A stretch of DNA of 64,000 nt from a virus (IMGVR_UViG_3300048548_000653:1-64000); one strand, 5' to 3'; shown: positions 34,110 through 42,682, numbered from the stretch's first letter. Notes: generated by a model from the letters alone, not told the origin. Translations and numbers: made by a program.

Positions 34110-34586
34110 TTACTTTCCTTCCATAAGTTTTTCAGCTTCCTCGACTGCTTCTTTACTTACCACACCTTCACGCAACAGTTTCTCTCTATTGGCCATATGC
34201 TTCATTTGTATTTCTTCTTTACTACCGCCAAAGTATGCAACGCAATGTCCTTCTGCTATCATAATATCAGTCACTAAGTCGCCATTTGGTGCTCTAAAGT
34301 CACCCAAGATGCGGCCAAACTTGCCCTTCATATCTTCGCCGTGTTTGTTTTCAGTTGTGATAAGTTTTCCACCATTCTCAAGTAATTCTTTTAATCTTTT
34401 CTTTGCAGCCAGTCCAAAAACTTTTTCTACTTTATCACTAGTGCGTGATTCTGGGGTATCAATGCCCATAATTCTTACACGCTCATCTTTTAACCATACG
34501 TTGAATCCTAGGTCAATGTCTACGTCTACTGTATCACCGTCAACGCATTTAAGTAGTATTACGTCATATTCATTTTGTGTTTGCAT
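34110..34586 (-). CDS. Thermonuclease (SNase-like)
   Basis: 158 aa. GDTVDVDIDLG, RVRIMGIDTPES and KFGRILGDF give the metal Asp, catalytic Arg, Glu and second Arg of the staphylococcal nuclease fold. No signal peptide, so it acts in the cytoplasm, perhaps on host DNA or RNA. ATG preceded by GAGAGGGC and by a late motif (CATAAATAA) about 40 bases upstream. Confidence 0.85.
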   Translation of the reverse strand: MQTQNEYDVILLKCVDGDTVDVDIDLGFNVWLKDERVRIMGIDTPESRTSDKVEKVFGLAAKKRLKELLENGGKLITTENKHGEDMKGKFGRILGDFRAPNGDLVTDIMIAEGHCVAYFGGSKEEIQMKHMANREKLLREGVVSKEAVEEAEKLMEGK

Positions 34587-34620
34587 TTTTTGCCCTCTCT
34601 AAATAATGTGCCCGTATTAT

Positions 34621-35175
34621 TTATGGAGAAGTATTCTGATGCCACACTGCTAATTCAAATATTTGTATATCTTGGGGTTGATCTAACACCCATTTAACCG
34701 TTTCTGCAACTTTACTAGGCGGCATTTTCTTAATATGCCTGAGAAACTTTATCATATCAGTGTCTGTCCAACCAATAATTAAATTTGTTACTCTACAATT
34801 AAAAGTACTAACACCGGCTCTCATACGTAATGTTTTGGCTTTAACATTTTCATCTAGTTCTTGCTTGTTTTTAACGTAGTTACCAAACCCTGCTTGGAAT
34901 TCTGGATATTTACTAGAACTATTCATATTGATAATAGTTTTATGTTTATATTTCCAATCTTCCCAAAACAAATCAAATAATTTTGTTTGATAATTTTGAA
35001 ACTGTGCATTGTTTATAAAAACATCTGCATCTTTTGCAAGCTCATATATTGCATCAGGTTCATTTATGTTATAACCATTTGTTCTACTAAAACCAACAAT
35101 TTCGTGTTCATTCTCTAACAGTTGTTTAATTGCATTGCCAATTCCTTTGGTATGGCCTGTTAATGCAATCTTCAC
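34621..35175 (-). CDS. Short-chain dehydrogenase/reductase-like protein
   Basis: 184 aa. TGHTKGIG is the Rossmann TGxxxGIG motif, INNAQ matches NNAG, and YVKNK gives the YxxxK pair. Shorter than typical SDRs (about 250 aa). Starts with GTG overlapping the upstream TGA. It may process a product of the radical SAM enzyme before it. Confidence 0.75.
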   Translation of the reverse strand: MKIALTGHTKGIGNAIKQLLENEHEIVGFSRTNGYNINEPDAIYELAKDADVFINNAQFQNYQTKLFDLFWEDWKYKHKTIINMNSSSKYPEFQAGFGNYVKNKQELDENVKAKTLRMRAGVSTFNCRVTNLIIGWTDTDMIKFLRHIKKMPPSKVAETVKWVLDQPQDIQIFELAVWHQNTSP

Positions 35176-36860
35176 GCTAACATTTCTTCCTGTTTTAATG
35201 ATTGTACGTGATTTATCAATTTAAGTTCAGTGTGATAATTATCAATCCATTGTCTGTTTTTTTGATAAACATCCTGTGGTACAACTTTAGCTGTTAATAT
35301 TTTCACTGACTCTAAATGATTGTATCCTAAACTACGTAGCCTTGGATACGCCCAGAAATTGGTGTTGTAACTAAAGTGTCTTTCAAATGCTGTCTTAGGA
35401 TGATCCACTAACATTTTTTCCCATTCGATTGCAATTTTTTGTGCATCGTGTAGGTCCATACTGTTATGCTTCCAATAGTAGTTTGGATAATATTCTAAAT
35501 GTATTCCGTATGGGTTATCAGGCTTACCTGTAAATGCAGGAGACTTACTATCGTTACCGTCACTTACAAAGAATAATTCATATTGTATTTTGTCTAGCAC
35601 TGTTTGCTCTTGGAACCATTCTGCTGTTTTTATCAAACTTTCTTTTGTTTCGCCAGGCAATCCAATAATCATACTAGCAAGAATAAAAACATCGTCTTGT
35701 GCAACTTCACGCATCCAAACTAATATTTCTTTCATACGTTCTGGATCTAATCCTTTACCTGCAAGTTTACCTGCTGTATGATCAAGTGTTTCTACACCCA
35801 AGAACACACCTTTGCAACCCATATCAATCATTTTATGCCACATTTCAGGATACTTACTAAACATATCGGGCCTACAATAACTAATCCATTCCATTTTAAA
35901 CGGCAAACTTTTTATGACACTGTGTAACATATCTATTTTTGCTGGACTGTCGTTAACTGTATCATCTGTGAGCATATATCCTGTGACACCAAAGTTTTCA
36001 TAGTTGTACATAAGTTCTTCACGCAAACAATCTTTGTCCTTAATAAGTGTGCCTCTAATGTCATAGAAACAAAACTTACAACCAAACCTACAACCTTTGC
36101 TTACCTCAAGTGGTAACCATTCGCCATTCTTAATAGCCATTGAGTGTTGATAGTTGCTTTGTAATACTTTTGCACCAGTTGATGCCATTTTTGTTTCGTT
36201 GATAAAAAAGATACCATTTTTTTCGTGTACCTTTTTTGGATCAAGATTTCCATTTAAAAATTCTACTATGGTATCTTCTGCATAGCCATTAAACACATAG
36301 TTAATGTGTTTTTGGAAAGCTACCGGAAATTTTGCCTCTGGTCTTGTTTTAAAATGTATTTTATACCATAAGTCGGTTATAGCGCCACCTAGTATAAATT
36401 CTATATCAGGATTTATATCCTTAATTTTACTAAACCATTCATCTACTTGTCGTTGTCTTGTAAACCATAGGTTAAAATCTTGTGCTCTTGGATTAAATGT
36501 ATTCAACAAAAATGTTGTGCTTAATCCAATATAAACTGTGTCTTCATTTATAAAATTTTCTAAGTAATCGTGAAAGTGCTCAATTTTTGTAAACCAATCA
36601 ATAACTACAACTTCCCAGTCAGGACAATTTTGATGTACAGCACTTGCCACTGCATAAGGACCCATATACCTACTCCAAAAAGTATATTTGTTATTAGATG
36701 AAATCATTTTGACTTCATACTTTTTGTTTGATTTTTCTTGTTGTTCAATATGCAAATTATTAAACGTGTCTTCATCTAAATCTTGCAAAGAGTCTTGTGT
36801 TTGTCCAGAGATGTCATTATCAAATATATCGTTGAGTAGAATGATTCTGTTCTTACGCAT
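35172..36860 (-). CDS. B12-binding-type radical SAM protein
   Basis: 562 aa. An N-terminal Rossmann-like region (about 60-200, with YIGLSTTF and FILGGAIT) is followed by a radical SAM core with CRFGCKFC (CxxxCxxC) and FVSDGND-type C-terminus. Resembles B12-dependent radical SAM proteins seen in T4-like phages. Substrate unknown. Late promoter TATAAATA lies about 60 bases upstream. Confidence 0.8.
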   Translation of the reverse strand: MRKNRIILLNDIFDNDISGQTQDSLQDLDEDTFNNLHIEQQEKSNKKYEVKMISSNNKYTFWSRYMGPYAVASAVHQNCPDWEVVVIDWFTKIEHFHDYLENFINEDTVYIGLSTTFLLNTFNPRAQDFNLWFTRQRQVDEWFSKIKDINPDIEFILGGAITDLWYKIHFKTRPEAKFPVAFQKHINYVFNGYAEDTIVEFLNGNLDPKKVHEKNGIFFINETKMASTGAKVLQSNYQHSMAIKNGEWLPLEVSKGCRFGCKFCFYDIRGTLIKDKDCLREELMYNYENFGVTGYMLTDDTVNDSPAKIDMLHSVIKSLPFKMEWISYCRPDMFSKYPEMWHKMIDMGCKGVFLGVETLDHTAGKLAGKGLDPERMKEILVWMREVAQDDVFILASMIIGLPGETKESLIKTAEWFQEQTVLDKIQYELFFVSDGNDSKSPAFTGKPDNPYGIHLEYYPNYYWKHNSMDLHDAQKIAIEWEKMLVDHPKTAFERHFSYNTNFWAYPRLRSLGYNHLESVKILTAKVVPQDVYQKNRQWIDNYHTELKLINHVQSLKQEEMLA

Positions 36861-36916
36861 TAATAAACCTTTTTGTATTTTTTATTATTATACTACAGAA
36901 TAGAATAATATGCAAC

Positions 36917-36924
36917 TATTTATA
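36917..36924 (-). promoter_or_regulatory. T4 late promoter, perfect consensus
   Basis: TATAAATA on the minus strand between the porin terminator and the radical SAM gene. Confidence 0.7.
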
Positions 36925-36930
36925 GACAAA

Positions 36931-36955
36931 AAAAGAGCCCGGAGGCTCTTTTAAA
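36931..36955 (-). terminator. Rho-independent terminator after the porin gene
   Basis: Minus strand: AAAAGAGCC-TCC-GGGCTCTTTT followed by T's. Because A/T runs flank both sides it could also work on the plus strand. Confidence 0.85.
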
Positions 36956-36974
36956 TTTTTGTTTATTTTATAGT

Positions 36975-37766
36975 TTAGAATGAAAATCCAACTGATACTG
37001 ATGGAGTTAATTCTTCTTTATCGATATTATAGTTCACTCCGCCTTCGAGCTCAGCGCCACCTAGCAACATAGTATATTCACCACCGATATTTTGTAGTGC
37101 GTCATCTTGATCACCGTTTGTGTATGCTGTTAAACCACCAAGTCCTGCTGTACCTTCGTATGCAAATTTACTCGCATCCATATCATATGACATAGCGCCG
37201 CCTAATACTGCTCCGCCAAAAGCAAAGTCGCTTACACCGCCGCCGATTACTGTGTTTTCACTGTCCAGGTTATAATCTAATGCGCCTGTAACACTTGCAA
37301 TACCTGCGTCTACAGTGTATGCACCTTGCACGTTACTGATATCTGTTACATCAGTTGTCCAATCAGTAAAACCAAGTGCTACACTTGCTGCACCTGCTGT
37401 AACTTTAACAGATTCAGTCATAACTGGCGCTGTCAATGTGTGATTGCCTTCTGCATCTGGCATTACACCGTTGTCGTCGCCAATTGCAATTCCAACACTA
37501 TTTACAGTTGTACCAACTGTCCAATTGTCTAGTGTAATTGAACCGCCGTCTACTGCACTTAAATCTAGATCAACAGTTGCCAATCCACTAGCATTGATAT
37601 CTAAATCAAGTGCCATTGCACCACCCCATTTGTCTGTGGTTGCATTTTCTGAGAATGTTAACTCAACTTCGCCTGATAGTGTCGGTCCCGATACTACTGC
37701 TGGCGCTTCAGCAAATGCCGCTCCCGCGACGAACATTGCTGCTATTGTGGTAAATACGTTACGCAT
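36975..37766 (-). CDS. Porin-like outer-membrane protein
   Basis: 263 aa from ATG 37766 (SD GAAGG). Signal peptide to AFA|E, then short alternating strands, Gly/Asp-rich turns, and a C-terminal SVGFSF ending in Phe, as in alphaproteobacterial porins. Its own late promoter, 5' hairpin and terminator make it a single-gene unit. It may replace or mask host porins late in infection; inference. Confidence 0.75.
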   Translation of the reverse strand: MRNVFTTIAAMFVAGAAFAEAPAVVSGPTLSGEVELTFSENATTDKWGGAMALDLDINASGLATVDLDLSAVDGGSITLDNWTVGTTVNSVGIAIGDDNGVMPDAEGNHTLTAPVMTESVKVTAGAASVALGFTDWTTDVTDISNVQGAYTVDAGIASVTGALDYNLDSENTVIGGGVSDFAFGGAVLGGAMSYDMDASKFAYEGTAGLGGLTAYTNGDQDDALQNIGGEYTMLLGGAELEGGVNYNIDKEELTPSVSVGFSF

Positions 37767-37802
37767 AATAATTTCCTTCTTTTTTGTTATGTGTTCATAA
37801 AG

Positions 37803-37829
37803 CAAAGGGCAAGTTCGACGCTTGCCCTT
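37803..37829 (-). promoter_or_regulatory. 5' leader hairpin of the porin mRNA
   Basis: Perfect stem AAAGGGCAAG/CTTGCCCTTT with loop CGTCGAA, right after a late promoter motif (AATAAATAAC, about 37845). Its place at the mRNA 5' end is like the stabilising stem-loop of ompA. It could instead end readthrough from the pseudoazurin gene, but no T-run follows. Confidence 0.55.
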
Positions 37830-37911
37830 TCGCTGTGTTATTTATTACAAGCGTTGCTGTGAGTGCAACATTTTGTTATAATCTGAAATTTATGTTGTTT
37901 TTATGCAACAT

Positions 37912-38340
37912 CTATAGATCAGCCAGTAATGCTTTCATTTTCTTTTTAGACTTGCCACGCATTTTCATATCAGTGATTGCATCTAAATTAGATGTATCGT
38001 CACCAACGACTACCATTGCAATCATTCCCATTGATTTGTGTGGGGTACATTGGTATAGGTAAATGCCTGGAGCATCAAATGTAATAGCAACTTCTTTACC
38101 ATTCTTTGATTTCTTAGGTGCATCCCAGCCATCTGGACCTGCAATAAATTCTACATTGTGACCTTTTGAAGTTGGTACCCAAGTAATTGTATCGCCTACA
38201 TCGATACGAGCAATGTCTTCGGAGTAAACCATTTTAGCTCCGTCGTCACGTTTGTTTAACATTTCAATTGTTGTGTCTGCGGCTAGTGCTGGTGTCGCCA
38301 TAACTGCAAGCAATCCTAGTGTAGTCAATAGTTTAATCAT
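37912..38340 (-). CDS. Pseudoazurin-like blue copper protein
   Basis: 142 aa. Signal peptide to ALA|A. Copper ligands are H in KGHNVEF, then C, H and M in CTPHKSMGM, the type 1 site of pseudoazurin/plastocyanin. The family carries electrons in the periplasm, for instance to nitrite reductase or oxidases. Viral plastocyanin is known from cyanophages; this is the heterotroph-type equivalent. Confidence 0.9.
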   Translation of the reverse strand: MIKLLTTLGLLAVMATPALAADTTIEMLNKRDDGAKMVYSEDIARIDVGDTITWVPTSKGHNVEFIAGPDGWDAPKKSKNGKEVAITFDAPGIYLYQCTPHKSMGMIAMVVVGDDTSNLDAITDMKMRGKSKKKMKALLADL

Positions 38341-38361
38341 ATTTTTTCCTTTTCTATATAA

Positions 38362-38580
38362 TTATCCGCCCGGTACAAATTTATTTTTTGGTTTGTACCA
38401 AATTTTTTGGTCGTGTAGTCTGCCGAGTAATTCTTGTATCTCGTGCATTTCTTTTTTGAGCATATCACTTGTTTCGCCGTTAGCAATTGCCATTCCCCTG
38501 CGTCCTGCCTTGGCTCTAAGTGCTTGCTCTATAATTTCAATATCTCTTACTGAAAGAGTAAATTTAATATTAGGCTTCAT
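38362..38580 (-). CDS. Small hypothetical protein
   Basis: 72 aa, helical, basic C-terminus. No membrane segment and no recognised domain. Upstream of the pseudoazurin gene in the same direction; overlaps the next gene by 11 bases. Confidence 0.6.
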   Translation of the reverse strand: MKPNIKFTLSVRDIEIIEQALRAKAGRRGMAIANGETSDMLKKEMHEIQELLGRLHDQKIWYKPKNKFVPGG

Positions 38581-38794
38581 CGGGTACCTCTACCACGTTT
38601 TGATTTTCTGGTAAGCATAGAACAGATGTTATTGAGTCATTGAAGCCTGCTTTTGCTATAACTTCTACTGCCAGTCTATCACTGTTATCGGGATTCATAA
38701 CATACTCCACACATTCTTCTTTGGAATTAAATTCTAGTATTGGAATTATAAAAGGGTCTGCTAATGCCATTGTAACGATAATTAAAAATTTCAT
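38570..38794 (-). CDS. Small exported protein with Cys pair
   Basis: 74 aa from ATG 38794 (ATGA overlap). Signal peptide (MKFLIIVTMALA), then KEECVEYV and SVLCLPE. Resembles the 18189-18359 product in layout and Cys spacing, suggesting a small disulfide-linked periplasmic protein. Confidence 0.6.
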   Translation of the reverse strand: MKFLIIVTMALADPFIIPILEFNSKEECVEYVMNPDNSDRLAVEVIAKAGFNDSITSVLCLPENQNVVEVPDEA

Positions 38795-38919
38795 AAACTG
38801 TTCCATTCAACCTTTACATATTGTGCGTCTAATTCATCTCTGTACTCAATTGCATCCAAAACACAATTAAATACACGTCTAACAGTACTATCTGAAAAAT
38901 ATCCTATAATTTCAATCAT
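38791..38919 (-). CDS. Tiny hypothetical protein
   Basis: 42 aa. Supported by SD AGGAG eight bases before the ATG, a TAATG overlap with the upstream gene and an ATGA overlap with the downstream one. No recognised domain. Confidence 0.6.
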   Translation of the reverse strand: MIEIIGYFSDSTVRRVFNCVLDAIEYRDELDAQYVKVEWNSL

Positions 38920-39128
38920 TACCAAACTCCTAATGTTTTAGCATTGCCTGCTATAATAAAGCAACAAGTTAATATGTGTAAGACAATCCAAAATGTTCTA
39001 AATGCTAATGCACGCCTTACATCTGTTTGTGTTATGGGTAAGAACTCTGGCTTGTCATCGTCATCAAGGCCTATTGGCATTCCTACTGTCCTTGCCCACA
39101 TTTTTAAAAAGCGTCTTTGTCCGCTCAA
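38919..39128 (-). CDS. Small membrane protein
   Basis: 69 aa. Cytoplasmic N-terminal half, one membrane helix near residues 43-62 (FWIVLHILTCCFIIAGN). Overlaps the DoxX-like gene by 4 bases. Unknown function in a run of small membrane proteins. Confidence 0.65.
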   Translation of the reverse strand: MSGQRRFLKMWARTVGMPIGLDDDDKPEFLPITQTDVRRALAFRTFWIVLHILTCCFIIAGNAKTLGVW

Positions 39129-39538
39129 GTTCTATTACCTCTTAGGGCAAAGTACATACCACCTACCCATAACAATACGTGTAAGTTATCATACAGTAAA
39201 ACGTCCCAAAAACTTGCTGGTTCTCCTATCCAAATAACTCCTGTCATAATACTTGCAATGGTAATACCGCTGAAGCGTGTAATTAAATCACCAATTTCTT
39301 TGGTCTTTTTCACATAACCTAGCAATCCGCCGATTAATATACCTATTGCTCCACCTATTTCACCAAGTACAACAAAAGTCCAAACCAACAATGTTAGTCC
39401 AAAGGATTCTGCTGTATCAACATCAATAGGCCATTTGTCTAATCCTTGCTGTAAGAAAACAACAATGATTGGTATACGTATGAGCCAATGTGTCATACAA
39501 AATTCTGGTATTTTACTTGTAATAGTTTTTAAGGACAT
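39125..39538 (-). CDS. DoxX-like membrane protein
   Basis: 137 aa with four membrane helices. IPIIVVFLQQGLDKWP and a Gly-rich third segment (GEIGGAIGILIGGLLG) look like the DoxX family, named for a quinol-oxidase-associated subunit. The assignment is by pattern, but the neighbours (COX IV-like, pseudoazurin) fit a respiratory theme. Confidence 0.55.
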   Translation of the reverse strand: MSLKTITSKIPEFCMTHWLIRIPIIVVFLQQGLDKWPIDVDTAESFGLTLLVWTFVVLGEIGGAIGILIGGLLGYVKKTKEIGDLITRFSGITIASIMTGVIWIGEPASFWDVLLYDNLHVLLWVGGMYFALRGNRT

Positions 39539-39759
39539 TTGAAATTTTTACACCCATTTAAGTTAGTAGGAGCATATACACTCCCATCATATTGCGAACC
39601 TGTTTTAGCTTCGCCTGTTTCTACACCAAAGTTACAACTGGTTACTGCTAGGAAAAAAGCAAGTGCTCCATACACTGTCCATTTGGTCCATTTCATAAAC
39701 TCGCCAAAAGTTTGCTCCGATGTAGCTTGAGCAACTGGTCGCGGATCTAGCTCCCCCAT
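39529..39759 (-). CDS. aa3-type cytochrome c oxidase subunit IV-like protein
   Basis: 76 aa from ATG 39759 (SD GAGGAG; longer in-frame starts lack one). GELD then SEQTFGEFMKWTKWTV and FLAVTS line up with alphaproteobacterial COX subunit IV (GEMD...QQATFAGFIKGATW...FLALAN), a one-helix accessory subunit. The C-terminal 30 residues with three Cys are extra; VTSC could even serve as a lipobox. If right, it would associate with host oxidase in the inner membrane. Confidence 0.55.
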   Translation of the reverse strand: MGELDPRPVAQATSEQTFGEFMKWTKWTVYGALAFFLAVTSCNFGVETGEAKTGSQYDGSVYAPTNLNGCKNFKCP

Positions 39760-39932
39760 CCAGCAAACTCCTCTTTGTTTTTCATACGTTCGTGACGTGT
39801 TGGCAGATAATGTTCGGTTATACCCAAACAGTCCCAACCTGTTTCTGCAAGCCACTCAGCTAGGTGAGTTTTACTTGTAAACTTCATAGAGAATGTTTCT
39901 CCAGATTGTCTATTTAAAATGGTATAATTCAT
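39747..39932 (-). CDS. Small hypothetical protein
   Basis: 61 aa from ATG 39932, overlapping the upstream stop as ATGA. Soluble, with aromatic residues (HLAEWLAETGWDCLG). No recognised domain; sits inside the respiratory-like membrane cluster. Confidence 0.6.
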   Translation of the reverse strand: MNYTILNRQSGETFSMKFTSKTHLAEWLAETGWDCLGITEHYLPTRHERMKNKEEFAGWGS

Positions 39933-40102
39933 TTGTTCAGTCCAAAGCAAGGTAAAATATTTAAATTACAATAACGGCCGTAATCTTCTAATCCAACCAT
40001 CATCATAAGCATTAATACGGGTAAAACAGCAATAACAAAGAATATAACTAAGAAAGCCCAGCCTAATCCTTTGGTTGTGCAATATTGTGTTTGTTCACTC
40101 AT
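39929..40102 (-). CDS. Small single-helix membrane protein
   Basis: 57 aa. One membrane helix at about residues 13-37, then LEDYGRYC. ATGA overlaps with both neighbours (40099-40102 and 39929-39932) support it strongly. Confidence 0.7.
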   Translation of the reverse strand: MSEQTQYCTTKGLGWAFLVIFFVIAVLPVLMLMMMVGLEDYGRYCNLNILPCFGLNK

Positions 40103-40461
40103 TCGTGTTCGCCTCCCGCTGCACGGCCGTTGTACTTACGACCAGACTTCATAATGTTGTTTAGTGACGCTGGATTGTTTTCTGCTTGACGGAATGTCAC
40201 AACTGTGATTGTGATACCGCTGATGAGCAATATGTGGAAGGCTGCACTAATACCAAAAGCCAAATAACTTCCTACCATTACAGCAAAGATACCACTCCAA
40301 ATAAAGAATAGACATTGAAAGATCATATGACCTACCATAGGGTCTAAGTTGCGTAGTGGTGACTTTTCTACTGTCATAACGCTGTCCCACATCTCGCGTG
40401 GCATAGTAATTAGTGATGAAATAGTTGTTGCCCAACCAATGGGTTTACTTGGTTTATTCAT
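40099..40461 (-). CDS. Two-helix membrane protein
   Basis: 120 aa. Two membrane helices (about 50-70 and 72-90) after a polar N-terminus (TMPREMWDSVMTVEKSPLRN). First gene of the small-membrane-protein operon (40461 to 38362), behind SD AGGAG and the promoter at 40487-40515. No family recognised. Confidence 0.65.
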   Translation of the reverse strand: MNKPSKPIGWATTISSLITMPREMWDSVMTVEKSPLRNLDPMVGHMIFQCLFFIWSGIFAVMVGSYLAFGISAAFHILLISGITITVVTFRQAENNPASLNNIMKSGRKYNGRAAGGEHE

Positions 40462-40486
40462 TTAAGTCTCCTGTGTGTATGTACTA

Positions 40487-40515
40487 TATATAGCAGGGTT
40501 TGACCATAAAGTCAA
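40487..40515 (-). promoter_or_regulatory. Sigma-70 promoter within an inverted repeat
   Basis: -35 TTGACT (40515-40510), 17-base spacer, -10 TATATA (40492-40487). A near-perfect palindrome (AGCAGGGTTGAC...GTCAAACCCTGCT, 40493-40522) covers the -35 and the spacer. It could end the upstream TauD-like transcript or bind a regulator. Confidence 0.7.
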
Positions 40516-40543
40516 CCCTGCTAGGGTGTGTAAAAGTGTAGCA

Positions 40544-41455
40544 CTATATAGTATTTTTTTCCTGTATAAAATTATTGTAATTACTAATTCTAAATGTAAT
40601 TCTATGTAACACACGTTCAGCAAGTATTTCTGGATCGTTTTGATCACGCTTATGTAAAGTTAATAATTGATCCATTAACACAATATCTCCTGGTTCGTAC
40701 CAATGCTGATAAATGTATTTGTCTTGGAACATATGATCATATAAACGTTGAAACAGTGTTTCGTCTTGTGTAATTATTTTACATTTATTGTTAGTGTAAA
40801 AGTAAATGCCTTTGACACCTGCGATGTTTTGTTGGAGCAACCACATTTTATAAGGACCATCTTCGCCGTCCTTTTTCATCATTTTGTACTGTGTTTCGTT
40901 TAGTCCTTTTGCCCAAACCTCTGGTGTATAGCTATATTCACAATGCACACCTTCTAATTCTTTTTTAAAGTCATCATCTAAATCATTGTATGCTAGATTT
41001 GTATTCAAATAACTTGTGCTAGTATTTTCACAACCTTCGTAACCTTGTAGTGCTACACCATCAGCACGATCCAATCCGTTTAAGTTGGCGTGCCAATCTA
41101 AAATACCACTGCTGAATATACCAGTTGTAATACCTTTTTTATTTTTTTTACCTGTCGTTCTTTGTATAGGATATAGTTCTTTGTCTTTATCCCATTTGTC
41201 AGTGTTAGGAGGAGTCTTACCAATATAAAACTCCCCTTCTTTTGTATAAATCATTTGTCTGTAGTTAGCAACTGTGCCTATACGTTCCACAAAATTAACA
41301 AACCAATATGGTAATCTTTCTTGATGCTTTAATACAACTATTAAGTCTTTGCGTAAGATATTTTTTATTTTATCAGCATCACTATCACTTAAATTTGTAA
41401 TGTCAACATTATTAATTTGTGTAGCTACACCGTTTAAACTTTCTACTTGCATCAT
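40544..41455 (-). CDS. TauD/TfdA-like Fe(II)/2OG oxygenase
   Basis: 303 aa. Overall layout fits the TauD family; the iron motif near LDWHANLNG reads HxN rather than HxD, with a distal His in LTLHKRD and a late Arg in HRITFRIS. Cyanophages have similar TauD-like proteins. The Asn may weaken or alter metal binding. Overlaps the PRTase gene by 4 bases. Confidence 0.65.
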   Translation of the reverse strand: MMQVESLNGVATQINNVDITNLSDSDADKIKNILRKDLIVVLKHQERLPYWFVNFVERIGTVANYRQMIYTKEGEFYIGKTPPNTDKWDKDKELYPIQRTTGKKNKKGITTGIFSSGILDWHANLNGLDRADGVALQGYEGCENTSTSYLNTNLAYNDLDDDFKKELEGVHCEYSYTPEVWAKGLNETQYKMMKKDGEDGPYKMWLLQQNIAGVKGIYFYTNNKCKIITQDETLFQRLYDHMFQDKYIYQHWYEPGDIVLMDQLLTLHKRDQNDPEILAERVLHRITFRISNYNNFIQEKNTI

Positions 41456-41877
41456 TTTCTGTCTGATTTCTTTGGCATTGTAAATAATGCTCTAACGTGA
41501 TGAGGATGCTCTTTACAAGGTTGTCTAGCAAATACTACCCAACGAAATCCTTGAGCAGCAGACCAGTCTGGATATTCTTGCGCTATAAACTCTTTCATAC
41601 TTGTGCCTGTGGTAAACACATCATCACAGATCATAATCTGATCATTAGGATCGCCACTTGCATATTCTTGCATTGCTTCTGCAAATGGTAATCCACCTCT
41701 TGGTATACCTACTGCTTTGTAAAAAGGTCTATCTTGGTATTCCATAACCATTCTTGCTATGGCTCGCCATTCATCTGGATGTATTGCATCACATTCTAGT
41801 TTCCAACTCAATGGCAAACCTGCGTGTGATATAAAGTCTCCTGCTTCAAATAGTCTTGCATTTGTTCTATGTGGCAA
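41452..41877 (-). CDS. Type I phosphoribosyltransferase-like protein
   Basis: 141 aa. IMICDDVFTTGTSM is the PRPP-binding signature and GIPRGGLPFAEAM the upstream loop, as in orotate or purine PRTases. Small for an OPRT (about 210 aa), so specificity is open. In line with aldolase and HAD genes for nucleotide or sugar-phosphate metabolism. Confidence 0.8.
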   Translation of the reverse strand: MPHRTNARLFEAGDFISHAGLPLSWKLECDAIHPDEWRAIARMVMEYQDRPFYKAVGIPRGGLPFAEAMQEYASGDPNDQIMICDDVFTTGTSMKEFIAQEYPDWSAAQGFRWVVFARQPCKEHPHHVRALFTMPKKSDRK

Positions 41878-42682
41878 TGCTGGCTCCTGTAATCATTTTA
41901 ATATTCGTACTTATTTTAGCATTAAATGCTTCGTCTGTCAAATCATAATATAAGCCTTCGGATAATGCTCTTGAAAAACTTGCTGTAATACCTTTGTTTA
42001 TTGATAACCTTTGACACGCTTCTGCTGTACTATATCCACCACTTAGAAATACAACCTTTTCAACATTATCAAACACTGTAAGATTATGATACAAGTTGGG
42101 TACTTCGGGTGGTGTTAGTTTGAGGATGCACTTGCCTGGAAACTCGTCCAAAAATTCATATAATTGATACATAAGAGTATCTTCAACTTGTTCTTTGATT
42201 GGATGATTGATAGGTACTTCTGGTTCAATAATAGGTACAAGTCCGTAATCAAAAATAGTACGAGCTAGTGTAAACTGTTGCTTGAGTACAGGATGTACCA
42301 TTCCCTCACCGTGTACAATACTGCGCATCTTTGTACCATAAATCTTAGGACCAATACCGTTTGTAGCAAACTCCAACATCTGCTTTACTGGAAACTGTTT
42401 GAGTGTTCCGTCAGCATCACATCCACTGTCAATCTTTAGGAACGTGTCAATACCTTTTTCATCCAAAACGTTAACCATACCACGTGTGACTGTGTCCTGG
42501 TAGAGGATTGCTGCCCAGATGTTTGAATCGTTGAAGTCAGGTGAGTTAACCATACGCATACGCATTTCGTGTACACGTTCCATTTTGTTGTCTTCTGTGT
42601 ACTCACGTCCGTAGCGTTCTAGTACGCCACCTGTCGAACCACCACTGTGATCCATTGCTGCAATAAATCTGCGATCACTCAT
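41867..42682 (-). CDS. Class I fructose-bisphosphate aldolase
   Basis: 271 aa from ATG 42682 (SD AGGAGAG). AAMDHSGGSTGGVLERYG, then CILKLTPPEVPN with the Schiff-base Lys, VVFLSGGYSTAEAC and SFSRALSEGL match bacterial class I aldolases. It interconverts fructose-1,6-bisphosphate with two triose phosphates and could steer carbon flux during infection. Confidence 0.88.
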   Translation of the reverse strand: MSDRRFIAAMDHSGGSTGGVLERYGREYTEDNKMERVHEMRMRMVNSPDFNDSNIWAAILYQDTVTRGMVNVLDEKGIDTFLKIDSGCDADGTLKQFPVKQMLEFATNGIGPKIYGTKMRSIVHGEGMVHPVLKQQFTLARTIFDYGLVPIIEPEVPINHPIKEQVEDTLMYQLYEFLDEFPGKCILKLTPPEVPNLYHNLTVFDNVEKVVFLSGGYSTAEACQRLSINKGITASFSRALSEGLYYDLTDEAFNAKISTNIKMITGASIAT

